A stretch of DNA of 64,000 nt from Actinomycetota bacterium (lineage in GTDB: Bacteria > Actinomycetota > Acidimicrobiia > Acidimicrobiales > Microtrichaceae), in NCBI GenBank assembly GCA_016703525.1, contig JADJBW010000014.1, forward strand, positions 62,001 through 126,000, given 5' to 3'. Below, piece after piece: positions 1 through 8,250 of the stretch. Every line of letters starts with the position of its first letter. The stretch's first letter is position 1. Under the pieces are notes generated by a model. That model saw only the letters and a program-made list of their open reading frames with translations. It did no database searches and was not told where the DNA came from. A program made the translations under genes and the position numbers.

Positions 1-144
1 GAGGGTGACCCGGAGGTCGATGATGTAGCTGCCGTTGCGCTCCCCGTGGATGAATCGCTTCATCTTCGGGTTCCAGCGGCGGGTTGGGTGCCCGAAATGC
101 ACACCCGCGTCGATCAGTTGCTTCATGGTCACGACAGCGGCCAT
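1..144 (-). CDS. rpsB: 30S ribosomal protein S2, N-terminal part (partial)
   Basis: The first 48 codons of ribosomal protein S2, a small-subunit protein that binds 16S rRNA late in 30S assembly. The reading begins MAAVVTMKQLIDAGVHFGHP and continues with the family hallmarks PTRRWNPKMKRFI and GERNGSYIIDL, which match the S2 N-terminus closely. The start is the ATG at 144, preceded by a GAAGGGA-like Shine-Dalgarno on the minus strand. The rest of the gene lies outside the window. An M23-like gene lies upstream, with whiG beyond it, the order known around rpsB in Streptomyces. Confidence 0.96.
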   Translation of the reverse strand, partial: MAAVVTMKQLIDAGVHFGHPTRRWNPKMKRFIHGERNGSYIIDLRVTL

Positions 145-298
145 CAGATTCACATCCCTTCGGTTGACCGCACCGGCACAGCGCAGAAGCCTGCGACCGA
201 ATCTCGTGCCGTGCGGAATTGTTGCCGCGCGCTGAGCGCACGGGAAGGCCGCACACGTTGCGCGGCCGGTGGACGATGCTAGCGGTGCGATCGCGTCG

Positions 299-865
299 TC
301 AGCGAACGAGTACCGCGTGCCTCCGGCCGCGACGGATGAGGCCGGCGGGATCGAGGTAGCGATCGCCATCGCGCAGACCCAGTTGGAATCGGCCTGATGT
401 GGCGCCGAGCACCGTGCCGACATCGACGACATCGCCGCGCTCGACGGCGATCGCCAGCAGGTACGAGTACGAGGCTCGACGCCCGTCGGCGTGCTGCACG
501 GTGACGAAGAGCTCGCCGGCCACCGATCCGGCGAAGGTCACCGTGCCGGCTGCGACAGCGGCGACCGCCAGACCGGGCACGACGTCGAAGTCGATGCCGC
601 GATTGCCCGGCCCGAAGCGGGTGGGGTTGCCGAACGCTTCGAGGATGGGCGCGTCGACCGGCACGGGTTGCCGCGGCGGTTGATCCGCTCTGCCTCGCGG
701 TGCCGGCGCCGCGCTCGATGGCCGATCCATGGCGGCCCGCTGCGCCGCAGGAGTCGGGCGACCTCGGGCCGCCCGGCCGTCGAACCACGACGTCGCGGGA
801 TGCGCGAGGCCGACCAGGGTCGAGGCAACGACCGCTGCAGCGATGGACAGAGTTGGTGGTGGCAC
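299..865 (-). CDS. Degenerate LytM/M23-type peptidase domain protein
   Basis: A 188-residue protein from a GTG start (865) preceded by a GGGAG-type ribosome-binding site. Residues 1-25 form a hydrophobic N-terminus (signal or anchor), followed by a Pro/Ala/Arg-rich linker. From about residue 75 to the end it follows the LytM (peptidase M23) fold pattern: a GIDFD block, a GTVTFAGSVAG strand, and a lipoyl-like GDVVDVGTVLG block. The metal ligands are largely missing. The usual GHRGID is NRGID, the usual YSHL is YSYL, and the final LHFGLR motif is FQLGLR. Only the Asp is kept. It is therefore probably a non-catalytic cell-wall-binding or hydrolase-activator protein, as known for EnvC/NlpD. It sits between whiG and rpsB, where Streptomyces also carries an M23 gene. 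Confidence 0.75.
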   Translation of the reverse strand: MPPPTLSIAAAVVASTLVGLAHPATSWFDGRAARGRPTPAAQRAAMDRPSSAAPAPRGRADQPPRQPVPVDAPILEAFGNPTRFGPGNRGIDFDVVPGLAVAAVAAGTVTFAGSVAGELFVTVQHADGRRASYSYLLAIAVERGDVVDVGTVLGATSGRFQLGLRDGDRYLDPAGLIRRGRRHAVLVR

Positions 866-1034
866 GGATGCTCCCGCGGACGGCGACCGCCGAGCGGGAC
901 GCGCTCAGCAGGCTCGGAGAGGTCGATTCTCGGGGGAAGCGGGGCGGGCGGGCCGCAGGACGGCTCGACGCGGCATGGTCGGAGCGACACGCCGGAATCG
1001 TGACGACCGGCGGCCGTCGGCACGCTGCGTGCGA

Positions 1035-1823
1035 TCAGGCGGGCTCGCGCTCGAGGGCGATGAGCCGGGACCGCAACTGCAGCACCGCCTTGGTGTGGAT
1101 CTGACAGACCCGGGATTCCGTCACGCCGAGCACACGGCCGATCTCGGCCAGCGTGAGGTTCTCGTAGTAGTACAGCGTGAGCACGACCTTCTCGCGCTCG
1201 GGCATGCGGTTGATGGCCCCGGCGAGCAGCTGCTTCAGCTCGGTCACCTCGAACGCACCGACGGGACCGTGGCCGGCATCCGCGATCGTGTCGCCAAGCG
1301 TGACCGCTTCGCCCCGGTCGCCGCTCAACACCAGAATCTCGTCGAGCGCTGCGAGGCCGACCACCGAGATCTGGCTGAGCGTCTGCTGAAACTGGTCCTC
1401 GGACTGTCCGAGTTCGGCCGCGACCTCATCGTCACGCGGCGCCCGGCCCAGCTTGCCCTCCAGCTTGCCGTACGCCTTCTCGACGGTGCGCGCCTTGGCT
1501 CGCACCGACCGCGGGACCCAGTCCATCGAGCGAAGCTCGTCGAGAATGGCTCCCTTGATGCGAGCGATGGCGTAGGTCTCGAACTTGAAGCCGCGGTCCA
1601 CCTCGAACTTGTCGATCGCGTCGATCAGCCCGAACATGCCGTAGCTCACCAGGTCGGCCTGCTCGACGTTCTGCGGCAAACCGCCGCCGACGCGAGATGC
1701 CACGTACTTGACCAACGGTGCGTAGTGCACGATCAGTCGATCACGTACGGCCGGATCCCGCTCCGCCTGATAGCGAAGCCAAAGTTCGTTGACATCGGTC
1801 ATGGTGTCGGTTCGTGCCGCCAT
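1035..1823 (-). CDS. whiG: Sigma factor of the WhiG/FliA (sigma-28) group
   Basis: A 262-residue alternative RNA polymerase sigma factor. Region 2 is clear: DLVSYGMFGLIDAIDKFE and the -10-recognising FKFETYAIARIKGAILDEL. Region 3 starts at WVPRSVRAKAR, and region 4 ends in a helix-turn-helix (LTLAEIGRVLGVTESRVCQIH). Length and order fit the FliA/WhiG family. No flagellar genes are visible, so the Streptomyces-like developmental WhiG is the closer analogue. The start is the ATG at 1823; an in-frame ATG at 1802 is an alternative. It lies 2 nt downstream of xerC and is presumably cotranscribed with it. Confidence 0.88.
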   Translation of the reverse strand: MAARTDTMTDVNELWLRYQAERDPAVRDRLIVHYAPLVKYVASRVGGGLPQNVEQADLVSYGMFGLIDAIDKFEVDRGFKFETYAIARIKGAILDELRSMDWVPRSVRAKARTVEKAYGKLEGKLGRAPRDDEVAAELGQSEDQFQQTLSQISVVGLAALDEILVLSGDRGEAVTLGDTIADAGHGPVGAFEVTELKQLLAGAINRMPEREKVVLTLYYYENLTLAEIGRVLGVTESRVCQIHTKAVLQLRSRLIALEREPA

Positions 1824-1825
1824 AT

Positions 1826-2767
1826 TCACGCTCGTGGATGAGTGACGTCGTAGATCGACCGGAGTCGCTCTCTGCTGACGTGGGTGTAGATCTGGGTCGT
1901 GGCAAGGTCCGCGTGCCCGAGGAGTTCCTGCACCACTCTCAGATCGGCTCCGCCGTCCAGGAGATGAGTCGCAAAGGTGTGACGAAGGGCGTGAGGATGC
2001 ACCTCCACCTCGGACCGCCGGTCGAGGATTCGCCGCACATCGCGCGGACCGAGCGCATGTCCACGCAGGTTCGAGAACAGCCGCATCGATTCGGCCGGCC
2101 CAGCGCCCGACGACGCCGCCGTGGCCGCGGCCGCTCGCTCGCCGACGTGCTCGTCGAATCGCGCCCGCCCAGCTGCGAGCCACACCTGCAGCAGTTCGGC
2201 CGCCGGCCGGCTGATCGGAACGCGCCGGCGACGACCGCCCTTGCCCCATACCTCGATCACACCCTCGGCCATATGCACGTCGTCGAGACCGAGTCCACAC
2301 AGCTCCGAGACGCGCAGGCCCGAGCCGTAGAGCAACTCGACGATGAGCCGGTCGCGCAGCTCCCGCGCGACGAACGCCAGATCGTCGGAATCGATTGCCG
2401 GCGCATCCGCTCCCTCGGCCAGTCGCAGCACCTCGTCGGCGCGGAGTACACGTGGCAGCCGCCCGGCCGTTCGCGGTGCGCTGAGCCCCGCGGTGGGGTC
2501 GTCCTGCACTCGCCCGGCCTCGCGCAGCCAGGCGAAATAGCGCCGCACACCGGCGAGGCGGCGACGCATCGTTCGCGAGGACGCGCCCGACTGACTCAGC
2601 GAAACCAGGAACGACCGCACGTCGTTGCGGGCGACCATGGTCGGCTCGTCGAGCCCGTTGGCCACGGCCCAGGCGACGAAGCGGTCGCAGTCGGATCGAT
2701 ACGCGACGCGAGTGGCCGCCGAGAGCGGGTTCAGGGAGGTTTCGAACTGGTCCAACTCCCACGCCAT
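1826..2767 (-). CDS. xerC: Tyrosine recombinase XerC/XerD
   Basis: A 313-residue site-specific tyrosine recombinase, expected to resolve chromosome dimers at dif near division. The N-terminal SAM-like core-binding domain covers residues 1-90. The catalytic domain shows the first Arg in GSGLRVSELCGL, the beta-hairpin Lys in GKGGRRRRVP, HALRHTFATHLLDGGADL, LLGHADLATTQIYTH and the nucleophile Tyr in the last motif. An Ala/Gly-rich insertion (roughly residues 205-230) between the Lys and the HxxR box is longer than in E. coli XerC. ATG 2767 is chosen because a TACACT -10 box lies 6 nt upstream. An in-frame GTG sits immediately before it. Confidence 0.93.
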   Translation of the reverse strand: MAWELDQFETSLNPLSAATRVAYRSDCDRFVAWAVANGLDEPTMVARNDVRSFLVSLSQSGASSRTMRRRLAGVRRYFAWLREAGRVQDDPTAGLSAPRTAGRLPRVLRADEVLRLAEGADAPAIDSDDLAFVARELRDRLIVELLYGSGLRVSELCGLGLDDVHMAEGVIEVWGKGGRRRRVPISRPAAELLQVWLAAGRARFDEHVGERAAAATAASSGAGPAESMRLFSNLRGHALGPRDVRRILDRRSEVEVHPHALRHTFATHLLDGGADLRVVQELLGHADLATTQIYTHVSRERLRSIYDVTHPRA

Positions 2768-2773
2768 CACACC

Positions 2774-2779
2774 AGTGTA
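2774..2779 (-). promoter_or_regulatory. -10 box (TACACT), leaderless start of xerC
   Basis: TACACT on the minus strand ends 6 nt before ATG 2767, so transcription would begin at or next to the start codon. It lies in the short gap between the dprA stop and xerC. Confidence 0.45.
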
Positions 2780-2827
2780 GGAAACGATGAACCACTGAGG
2801 GTGTGTTATCGACCGCGTTAGGTGACA

Positions 2828-3981
2828 TCACCTGTCGGAGCCTCCGGCGCATCGCTCGAATCTCCCTGCGGTCGCGGCGACCAGGCCCTCGGACTCGAGC
2901 GAGGCGAGCGACGATGCAACCACGGCGAAGGGCCGCCCGGATCGAGCGACAACCTCATCGAGGGTCACCGACTCCCAGCCGAGCGCGTCGAGCACCGCCC
3001 GGTCGTCGGACGATCGATCGCCTTCGCCGGTTTCCGGTTGGGCCGCCCGTACGTCCCCGCCCTGCAACCCCAGGGCCACGAGCACGTCGTCCACCCCCAG
3101 GCATGGACCGCACCCGTCACCCAGCAGGCGATTCGTTCCCCGAGCGACGTCGCGCTGCGAATGGGTCCCGGCACCGCGAGCACGGGCACCCCACGGGCGC
3201 CCGCGTAGTCGGCGGTGATGAGCGATCCCCCGGCGTGATGGCTCTCGACCACGACGACCACATCGCTCAGCCCCACGATCACTCGGTTGCGGGCCGGAAA
3301 CCTCCACGCCTCCGGTGCGGTGCCGAGCGGCGCCGTGGTACCGATGGCCCCCGCCCGGGCGACGGCCTCCCAAAGCTCGCGGTTGCGGCGCGGGTACACC
3401 ACGTTGTGACCCGACGCCACGATCGCAATCGGTGGCGCCCCGTTGGCCGCGATCGCGCCTCGATGCGCCGCGGCATCGATCCCGAGCGCCAGACCCGACA
3501 CCACCACGACACCCGCCTCGGCCAACGCCCCACCCAGCTCGTGGGCCACGTCGAGTCCATATCGGCTCGCCCGGCGCGTGCCGACGATGGCCACGCGCGG
3601 CCGGCGATGGAGCGCGTCGAACCGATCAAGCGACCACGCCCGCCAGAACAGCAGCGGCGGCACGTACGGATCGTCGGGCTCGTGCGCCGGGTGCTCGGGA
3701 CCGGCACCGTCGAGCACCGGCGCTCCGACGAGCCCGGCGGCCGACACGAAGAGGTCGCCCGCGGTGTGATCGGCGAACACGTTCTCCACCGAAACCGACT
3801 CGACCTCGCCCCACCACCGCTCGCACAACGACCGCGGGGCCGGCACGCCGGCCGGTGTGCGCCGCGCGACCAGATCGCGCCACACCTGCGCAGGACCCGA
3901 ACGCGACGCCGCCCACAGGCGCCGTGGCCCGACGCCCGACAGTTGAGCCAACGCCACCATCGCTTGCAGGTCGCCGGTCAT
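2828..3981 (-). CDS. dprA: DNA processing protein DprA (frameshifted)
   Basis: DprA/Smf loads RecA onto incoming single-stranded DNA during transformation. The gene starts at ATG 3981, overlapping the comM stop (ATGA). The Rossmann core is intact: VAIVGTRRASRYGLDVA, VVVSGLALGIDAAAHRGAI, HNVVYPRRNREL, FPARNRVIVGLSD, ESHHAGGSLITADYA and VPGPIRS. Just after SATSLG the frame is lost. The expected GTNRLLGDG and GVDDVLVALGL continue in another frame, followed by a C-terminal winged-helix-like part (LDEVVARSGRPFAVVASSLASLE) to the TGA at 2828. Adding one G to the tetra-G run (CCCC at 3138-3141 on the plus strand) restores about 384 residues. This is either a recent null mutation or, more likely given similar breaks elsewhere, a sequence error. 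Confidence 0.9.
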
Positions 3982-5504
3982 GCCGCACCCGCCGCGACCT
4001 CGCCGACCGAGAGATCGGAGCGCAACAGCAACGCCTGCGCCACGACGCCCTCGTCGAGTTCGCCATCGCCACCCGCCAGGTCGTCGAGGGTCAGCGCTAC
4101 GGCGCGGACGCGACGCAGCCCGCGTCCCGACAGCCGACCGTGGGCGAGTGCGTCGTCGAGGCGCTCGCGCGCCGCATCGGTGAGACGCGTGCATTCCTCG
4201 ACCTGTCGGCCGCTGAGGTACCGGTTCGCCGGCACGCCGCGTTCGATCGCGCGACGTCGCGCTGCGCTCACCCGTTCGGCGACCGACGCCGTCGGCTCGG
4301 CCGGCGCTGCGTCGAGCAGATCGCGACGCGACGTCGCCTCGACGAGCACGCGAAGGTCGAACCGATCGAGCAAGGGACCCGAGAGGCGCCGTGCGTAGCG
4401 CACCAAGGCGGCTGCGCTGCAACGGCACTGGACCGTTCCGCCGTAGCCGCACGGGCACGGGTTCATGGCAGCGACCAACTGGAACGACGCGGGCATCTCG
4501 GCCGAGCTGTGAGCCCGACTCAGCCGCACCACGCCCTCTTCGAGCGGCTGGCGAAGCGCATCGAGCGCCGCGGCGCCGAACTCGCCCAACTCGTCGAGGA
4601 AGAGCACCCCGCCGTGCGCCAAGCTGATCTCGCCCGGCCGGAGCTGATGCGAGCCTCCGCCCACGAGCGCCACGAGCGAGCTGCTGTGGTGCGGAGCGCG
4701 AAATGGCGGGAGCCGAATGAGCCCGCTGCGCGGGACCGGCTGCCCGGCGGCGCTGTGAATCGACGTGACGCTCAGGCTCGTCGCCGCATCGAGCACGCCG
4801 AGGAGGCCCGGGAGGCGCTCGACCAGCATGGTCTTGCCCGCGCCCGGCGGACCGACGAGCAGCAGGTGGTGACCGCCGGCGGCCGCCACCTCGACAGCGA
4901 AACGGGCCACGGCGTTGCCGCGCACCTCGCACAGGTCGGGCGCCCGTTCGGCCACAACGTCGTCGGGCTCGTCTGGGCGCGGTTGGCTCCATGGCTCGTC
5001 GCCACGCAGGCAACGCACGAGCTCGCCGAGGCTCTCGACCGGCCGTACGACATGGCGACCCAACGCGCACGCCTCGGCGGTGTTCGCCGCGGGAACGACG
5101 ACCTCGCGCACATCGTCGAGAGCGAGCGACGCCACCATCGGCAAGACCCCGGACACCGGGCGCACCGAACCGTCGAGCCCGAGCTCGCCGAAGCAGGCCA
5201 TGCCCGTCGGGTCGACCTGGAGCTGCTTGTCGGCGATCAGCACGCCGAACGCGATCGCCAGATCGAGGCTGGTGCCGACCTTGCGCACCGCGCTCGGCGC
5301 GAGGTTCACGGTGATGCGCTGCTGGGGCCACTTCAGCCCCGAACACAACACGGCGGCGCGCACGCGATCGCGAGCCTCACGGCACGCCGCGTCGGGAAGC
5401 CCAACGATCGTGAACCCGGGCAGCCCCTGCCCGACATGCACCTCGACCATGACCGGGATTCCCCGGACACCCACCAGCGTCGCCGCCTGCACCGTGGCCA
5501 ACAT
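3978..5504 (-). CDS. comM: ComM/YifB-family Mg-chelatase-like AAA+ ATPase
   Basis: A 508-residue AAA+ helicase-like protein. ComM is known to promote branch migration during natural transformation. The N-terminal ChlI domain (QGLPGFTIVGLPDAACREARDRV) covers about residues 20-180. Next come the Walker A (GPPGAGKTML, about residue 220), Walker B (GVLFLDELGEF), the NPCPCG cysteine motif with CRC, and a C-terminal Mg-chelatase domain with RYLSGRQVEE. Length and order are standard. It overlaps dprA by 4 nt, a conserved competence pairing. The start is ATG 5504. Confidence 0.93.
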   Translation of the reverse strand: MLATVQAATLVGVRGIPVMVEVHVGQGLPGFTIVGLPDAACREARDRVRAAVLCSGLKWPQQRITVNLAPSAVRKVGTSLDLAIAFGVLIADKQLQVDPTGMACFGELGLDGSVRPVSGVLPMVASLALDDVREVVVPAANTAEACALGRHVVRPVESLGELVRCLRGDEPWSQPRPDEPDDVVAERAPDLCEVRGNAVARFAVEVAAAGGHHLLLVGPPGAGKTMLVERLPGLLGVLDAATSLSVTSIHSAAGQPVPRSGLIRLPPFRAPHHSSSLVALVGGGSHQLRPGEISLAHGGVLFLDELGEFGAAALDALRQPLEEGVVRLSRAHSSAEMPASFQLVAAMNPCPCGYGGTVQCRCSAAALVRYARRLSGPLLDRFDLRVLVEATSRRDLLDAAPAEPTASVAERVSAARRRAIERGVPANRYLSGRQVEECTRLTDAARERLDDALAHGRLSGRGLRRVRAVALTLDDLAGGDGELDEGVVAQALLLRSDLSVGEVAAGAA

Positions 5505-5600
5505 CTCGACTCCCGTCGCCGCGGACCGGGGGCGTCGCCACCGATCCTGGGAGGTCTCACCGACGAGACGAGCCGCTCCGACGGGAGCGCAGCCGCGAGA

Positions 5601-6422
5601 CTAGGACACCGGGGTGACAGCGAAGTCGTCGCCGCCGAGCGGCGGCCGGTCGATGCCCAACTCGGCGGCCACCGAGTCGGCCCACGACCGAAGTCGATTC
5701 ACATCGGACCGCAGGTCCTCGACCTCCAGCTCCAGGGCAGCGATCCGCTGGGCGCTCGTCGGGCCCGACGCCATCCCGACCGAGCCGCCAACGGCGACGG
5801 TCGGCGGCTCCGGTGTGCCGCACAGCAGGTGCGCCCACCGCTGCTCCTTCTGCCCCGGCGCGCGCTCGAAGGCGACGACGAAGGGCGCTGGGGCCGCGGC
5901 GAGCCGGTCCAGCGTGTCGGACACCTCGCCGAGATCGGCGAAGGCCGCGAGCCGCTCCGAGCGCGTCTTGAGCTCACCCACCGTCTGCGGGCCTCGCAAC
6001 AGCAGGAGGCACACGACCGCGAGCGCGCGCTGATCGAGCGAAAAGCACTCCCCCGCGACGTGGCGGTACTTGGTGACGGCTCGCCCCGACGGCATGTGGA
6101 CGAAGCGCACCAGCCCGGCCGCCTTGAGCGAGGCGACCGCGCCCTCGACGGTTCGCTGGTCATACGCGACCACCGGATCGCGCGAGGTCGACTGGTTACA
6201 CGCCCGCATGAGCGCGTTCGCCGTGAGCGGATAGTCGTCGGGCGTGGTGCGTTCCTTCTCGAGGAGGCACCCGAGCACTCGGGCCTCCTCGTCGGTCAAG
6301 AGCACCGGGGCGGCCGCGTGCGGTGCGTCTGCGGCGGGAGCGTCTGCGGCTGGAGCATCGCCCGCGTCCGCATGGTCGGCCCCCGCATGGTCGGCCCCGT
6401 CCCAGGATGTCTCGTCGAGCAT
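5601..6422 (-). CDS. YceH family (UPF0502/DUF480) protein
   Basis: A 273-residue protein. After an Ala/Asp-rich leader of about 40 residues it follows the YceH family: LTDEEARVLGCLLEKERTTPDDYPLT, NQSTSRDPVV, VASLKAAGLVR and FSLDQRALAVVCLLLLRGPQTVGELKTRSERL. This is a tandem winged-helix fold of unknown biological role. The C-terminus has a short coiled coil (ALELEVEDLRSDVNRLRSW). ATG 6422 is preferred to the in-frame GTG at 6431 because a TAGCGT -10 box lies 7 nt before the ATG, which would put the GTG upstream of the transcript. Confidence 0.88.
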   Translation of the reverse strand: MLDETSWDGADHAGADHADAGDAPAADAPAADAPHAAAPVLLTDEEARVLGCLLEKERTTPDDYPLTANALMRACNQSTSRDPVVAYDQRTVEGAVASLKAAGLVRFVHMPSGRAVTKYRHVAGECFSLDQRALAVVCLLLLRGPQTVGELKTRSERLAAFADLGEVSDTLDRLAAAPAPFVVAFERAPGQKEQRWAHLLCGTPEPPTVAVGGSVGMASGPTSAQRIAALELEVEDLRSDVNRLRSWADSVAAELGIDRPPLGGDDFAVTPVS

Positions 6423-6429
6423 GACGGCC

Positions 6430-6435
6430 ACGCTA
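6430..6435 (-). promoter_or_regulatory. -10 box (TAGCGT), leaderless start of the YceH-family gene
   Basis: TAGCGT on the minus strand ends exactly 7 nt before ATG 6422. This places the predicted transcription start at the A of ATG and decides between the two candidate start codons. Confidence 0.5.
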
Positions 6436-6475
6436 TCGGCGCAGGCGCCGGAGGCGACCGTGCAAGACTCGCCCC

Positions 6476-6586
6476 ATGGGCTTCAATCCCGACCGACCGA
6501 TGCGCCGACGCCCGAGCGACGTGTTGCTGGTCGTCGCGGCGCTCGCCATCTGCGTGGCGGCGGTGCTCTGGGCGCTCCTGGGCTGA
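6476..6586 (+). CDS. Small single-span membrane protein (36 aa)
   Basis: An ORF starting MGFNPDRPMRRRPSDVLLVV, with ATG at 6476 and TGA at 6584. Residues 1-14 are basic, with a Pro/Arg cluster. Residues 15-35 are a clean hydrophobic helix ending WALLG. A positively charged N-terminus followed by one transmembrane helix predicts a cytoplasmic N-tail anchored in the membrane. It is the only plus-strand gene in a minus-strand block, divergent from the YceH-family gene (starts 54 nt apart). The MGFNP...RRRxSD...TM...G pattern looks like a small protein I recall from related Actinobacteria, but the function is unknown. It could be chance coding. Confidence 0.5.
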   Translation: MGFNPDRPMRRRPSDVLLVVAALAICVAAVLWALLG

Positions 6587-6621
6587 GGGAGAGTCAGCCG
6601 GCGTCGCGCCCGCCGCGGCGC

Positions 6622-7008
6622 CTAGAAGGCCGCTTCGACAACCTGTACCGAGTAGCCGTGCGGGCCGGGTGTCACCGATGCGACGTCGAAGCGCACCGGG
6701 CGCCACCCCGGCTGCGCGCCCGACGACAGGTACGCGGCGCCGAGCGCCCGCAGACGGCGCTGCTTGCGCCCGTCTACGGCATCGAGCCCGCTGCCGAAGC
6801 GATCGGTCGAGCGCGTCTTCACCTCGCAGATCACCACCACGTCGTCGAGTCGTGCGATCACATCGATCTCGCCCTCGCGGCAGCGCCAGTTGCGCTCGAG
6901 GATCTCGTACCCGCGGCGTTCGTACCACGCTGCAACCACGGCTTCACCCGCGGAACCGAGCTCTTGTTGATGCGCCACGCGCCTCCACCGGCCCAGAGGA
7001 CCGGACAC
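6622..7008 (-). CDS. YraN/UPF0102 family nuclease-like protein
   Basis: A 128-residue protein of the UPF0102 (YraN) family, with a Holliday-junction-resolvase-like restriction-endonuclease fold. The signature is complete: LGSAGEAVVAAWYERRGYEILERNWRCREGEIDVIARLDDVVVICEVKTRS, containing the G-E-I-D and E-V-K catalytic-type positions. It starts at GTG 7008, downstream of rplS, the usual actinobacterial neighbourhood. In many relatives lepB and rnhB separate rplS from yraN; both are absent here. Confidence 0.9.
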   Translation of the reverse strand: MSGPLGRWRRVAHQQELGSAGEAVVAAWYERRGYEILERNWRCREGEIDVIARLDDVVVICEVKTRSTDRFGSGLDAVDGRKQRRLRALGAAYLSSGAQPGWRPVRFDVASVTPGPHGYSVQVVEAAF

Positions 7009-7074
7009 TCATCGATGACAGGAGGGGAAGGTGGAGCGGGTCTCCGTGCCGAACCCGGCGGCGGGGACGGCCGA

Positions 7075-7419
7075 TCAGTCGCGCTTTTCCTTGATCTTCG
7101 CGGCCTTACCGATCCGATCGCGCAGGTAGTACAGCTTGGCGCGCCGCACATCGCCGCGGCTCACGACCTCGATCTTCGCGATCGTCGGGGAGTGCACCGG
7201 GAAGGTTCGCTCGACGCCGACGCCGTACGAGAGCTTGCGCACCGTGAAGGTCTCCTGCACGCCGCCGCCCTGTCGGCGGATCACGGCGCCCTGGAACACC
7301 TGGACACGCTCTTTGGCGCCTTCGACAACGCGAACGTGCACCTTCAGCGTGTCGCCCGGAGCAAACTCGGGAACGTCGTCCCGCAGGCTCGACTGGTCGA
7401 CGAGATCGGTCGGCTTCAT
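7075..7419 (-). CDS. rplS: 50S ribosomal protein L19
   Basis: L19 of the large subunit, 114 residues from ATG 7419, at the 30S-50S interface. Family motifs: FAPGDTLKVHVRVVEGAKERVQVFQGAVIRRQGGG, ETFTVRKLSYGVGVERTFPVHSP, and the C-terminal RRAKLYYLRDRIGKAAKIKEKR. A longer in-frame reading upstream lacks conservation, while a GGAGC-like ribosome-binding site precedes MKPTDLVDQ. It follows trmD, the conserved rpsP-rimM-trmD-rplS order. Confidence 0.96.
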   Translation of the reverse strand: MKPTDLVDQSSLRDDVPEFAPGDTLKVHVRVVEGAKERVQVFQGAVIRRQGGGVQETFTVRKLSYGVGVERTFPVHSPTIAKIEVVSRGDVRRAKLYYLRDRIGKAAKIKEKRD

Positions 7420-7500
7420 GGCGCGTCTTGCTCCTGGGTCGTGACTCGAACTGGTGCACACAGGTGACGGGGGCGCGTCGGCGTGCACGAAGCGGCCAGG

Positions 7501-8250
7501 CTAGTCGTGCGGCTCCGCGGCTACCAACCCGAACTCGTCGAGCATGGCCCGCTCGGCGTCGCTCACGCCCCGCCGCGCCACGATCAGGTCGGGTCGATCG
7601 CGCAACGTCCGAGCGATCGCCTGCGCCCGCCGCCACCGGGCGATGCGACCGTGATCGCCCGATCGCAACACGTCGGGCACGGCCCAGTCGCGAAACACCG
7701 CCGGGCGGGTGTACTGCGGGTATTCGAGCAGACCGGAGGTGAACGACTCGTCGGCCGCCGACTCGATGTTGCCCATGACGCCCGGCACGAGCCGCACCAC
7801 CGCCTCGACGATCGCGAGCGCGGCGACCTCTCCCCCGTTCAACACGAAGTCGCCGATCGACAGCTCGCCATCGCAGAGGTGGTCGCGAACGCGTTGGTCG
7901 ACGCCCTCGTACCGGCCGCAGATCATCGAGAAGCCCGGGCTCGCGGCGAGTTCCTCGGCGACCGACTGGTCGAAGCGGCGACCGCCGGGGCCCAGGAGGT
8001 AGAGCGGGCGCGGCGGCTGCGCCGATTCAACCGAGCGGAAGATCGGTTCGGGCGACAACACCATCCCGGCGCCGCCACCGAACGGCGAGTCGTCCACGGA
8101 CCGGTGGACGTCGCTGGTGTGTTCACGCAGGTCGTGCGCCCGCAGGTCGACGAGGTCGCCGCGCTGCGCCCGTCCGAGCAACGACTGCCCGAAGAACCCC
8201 GTCAACATCTCCGGGAAGATCGAGAAGACGTCGATCCGCACGCCCGTCAC
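7501..8250 (-). CDS. trmD: tRNA (guanine-N1)-methyltransferase
   Basis: TrmD makes m1G37 in tRNAs reading CNN codons, using S-adenosylmethionine in a trefoil-knot (SPOUT) active site. Visible motifs are RIDVFSIFPEML, the DDSPFGGGAGMV loop, the ICGRYEGVDQRV knot segment, SIGDFVLNGGE and LEYPQYTRP. GTG 8250 overlaps the rimM stop (GTGA) and gives 249 residues; a second GTG at 8241 is possible. It is followed by rplS. Confidence 0.95.
   Translation of the reverse strand: MTGVRIDVFSIFPEMLTGFFGQSLLGRAQRGDLVDLRAHDLREHTSDVHRSVDDSPFGGGAGMVLSPEPIFRSVESAQPPRPLYLLGPGGRRFDQSVAEELAASPGFSMICGRYEGVDQRVRDHLCDGELSIGDFVLNGGEVAALAIVEAVVRLVPGVMGNIESAADESFTSGLLEYPQYTRPAVFRDWAVPDVLRSGDHGRIARWRRAQAIARTLRDRPDLIVARRGVSDAERAMLDEFGLVAAEPHD

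Noticed and set aside
2965..5346. A long minus-strand frame of 793 codons covering comM and dprA
   Set aside because: Its first 440 codons are the shadow of comM in another frame (Arg/Ala-rich, no motifs). Only the part from 3981 down is DprA.
3315..7094. A 1259-codon plus-strand open frame opposite comM, YceH and yraN
   Set aside because: High GC keeps antisense frames open; the sequence is Arg/Pro/His-rich without domains, and the minus strand holds clear genes throughout.
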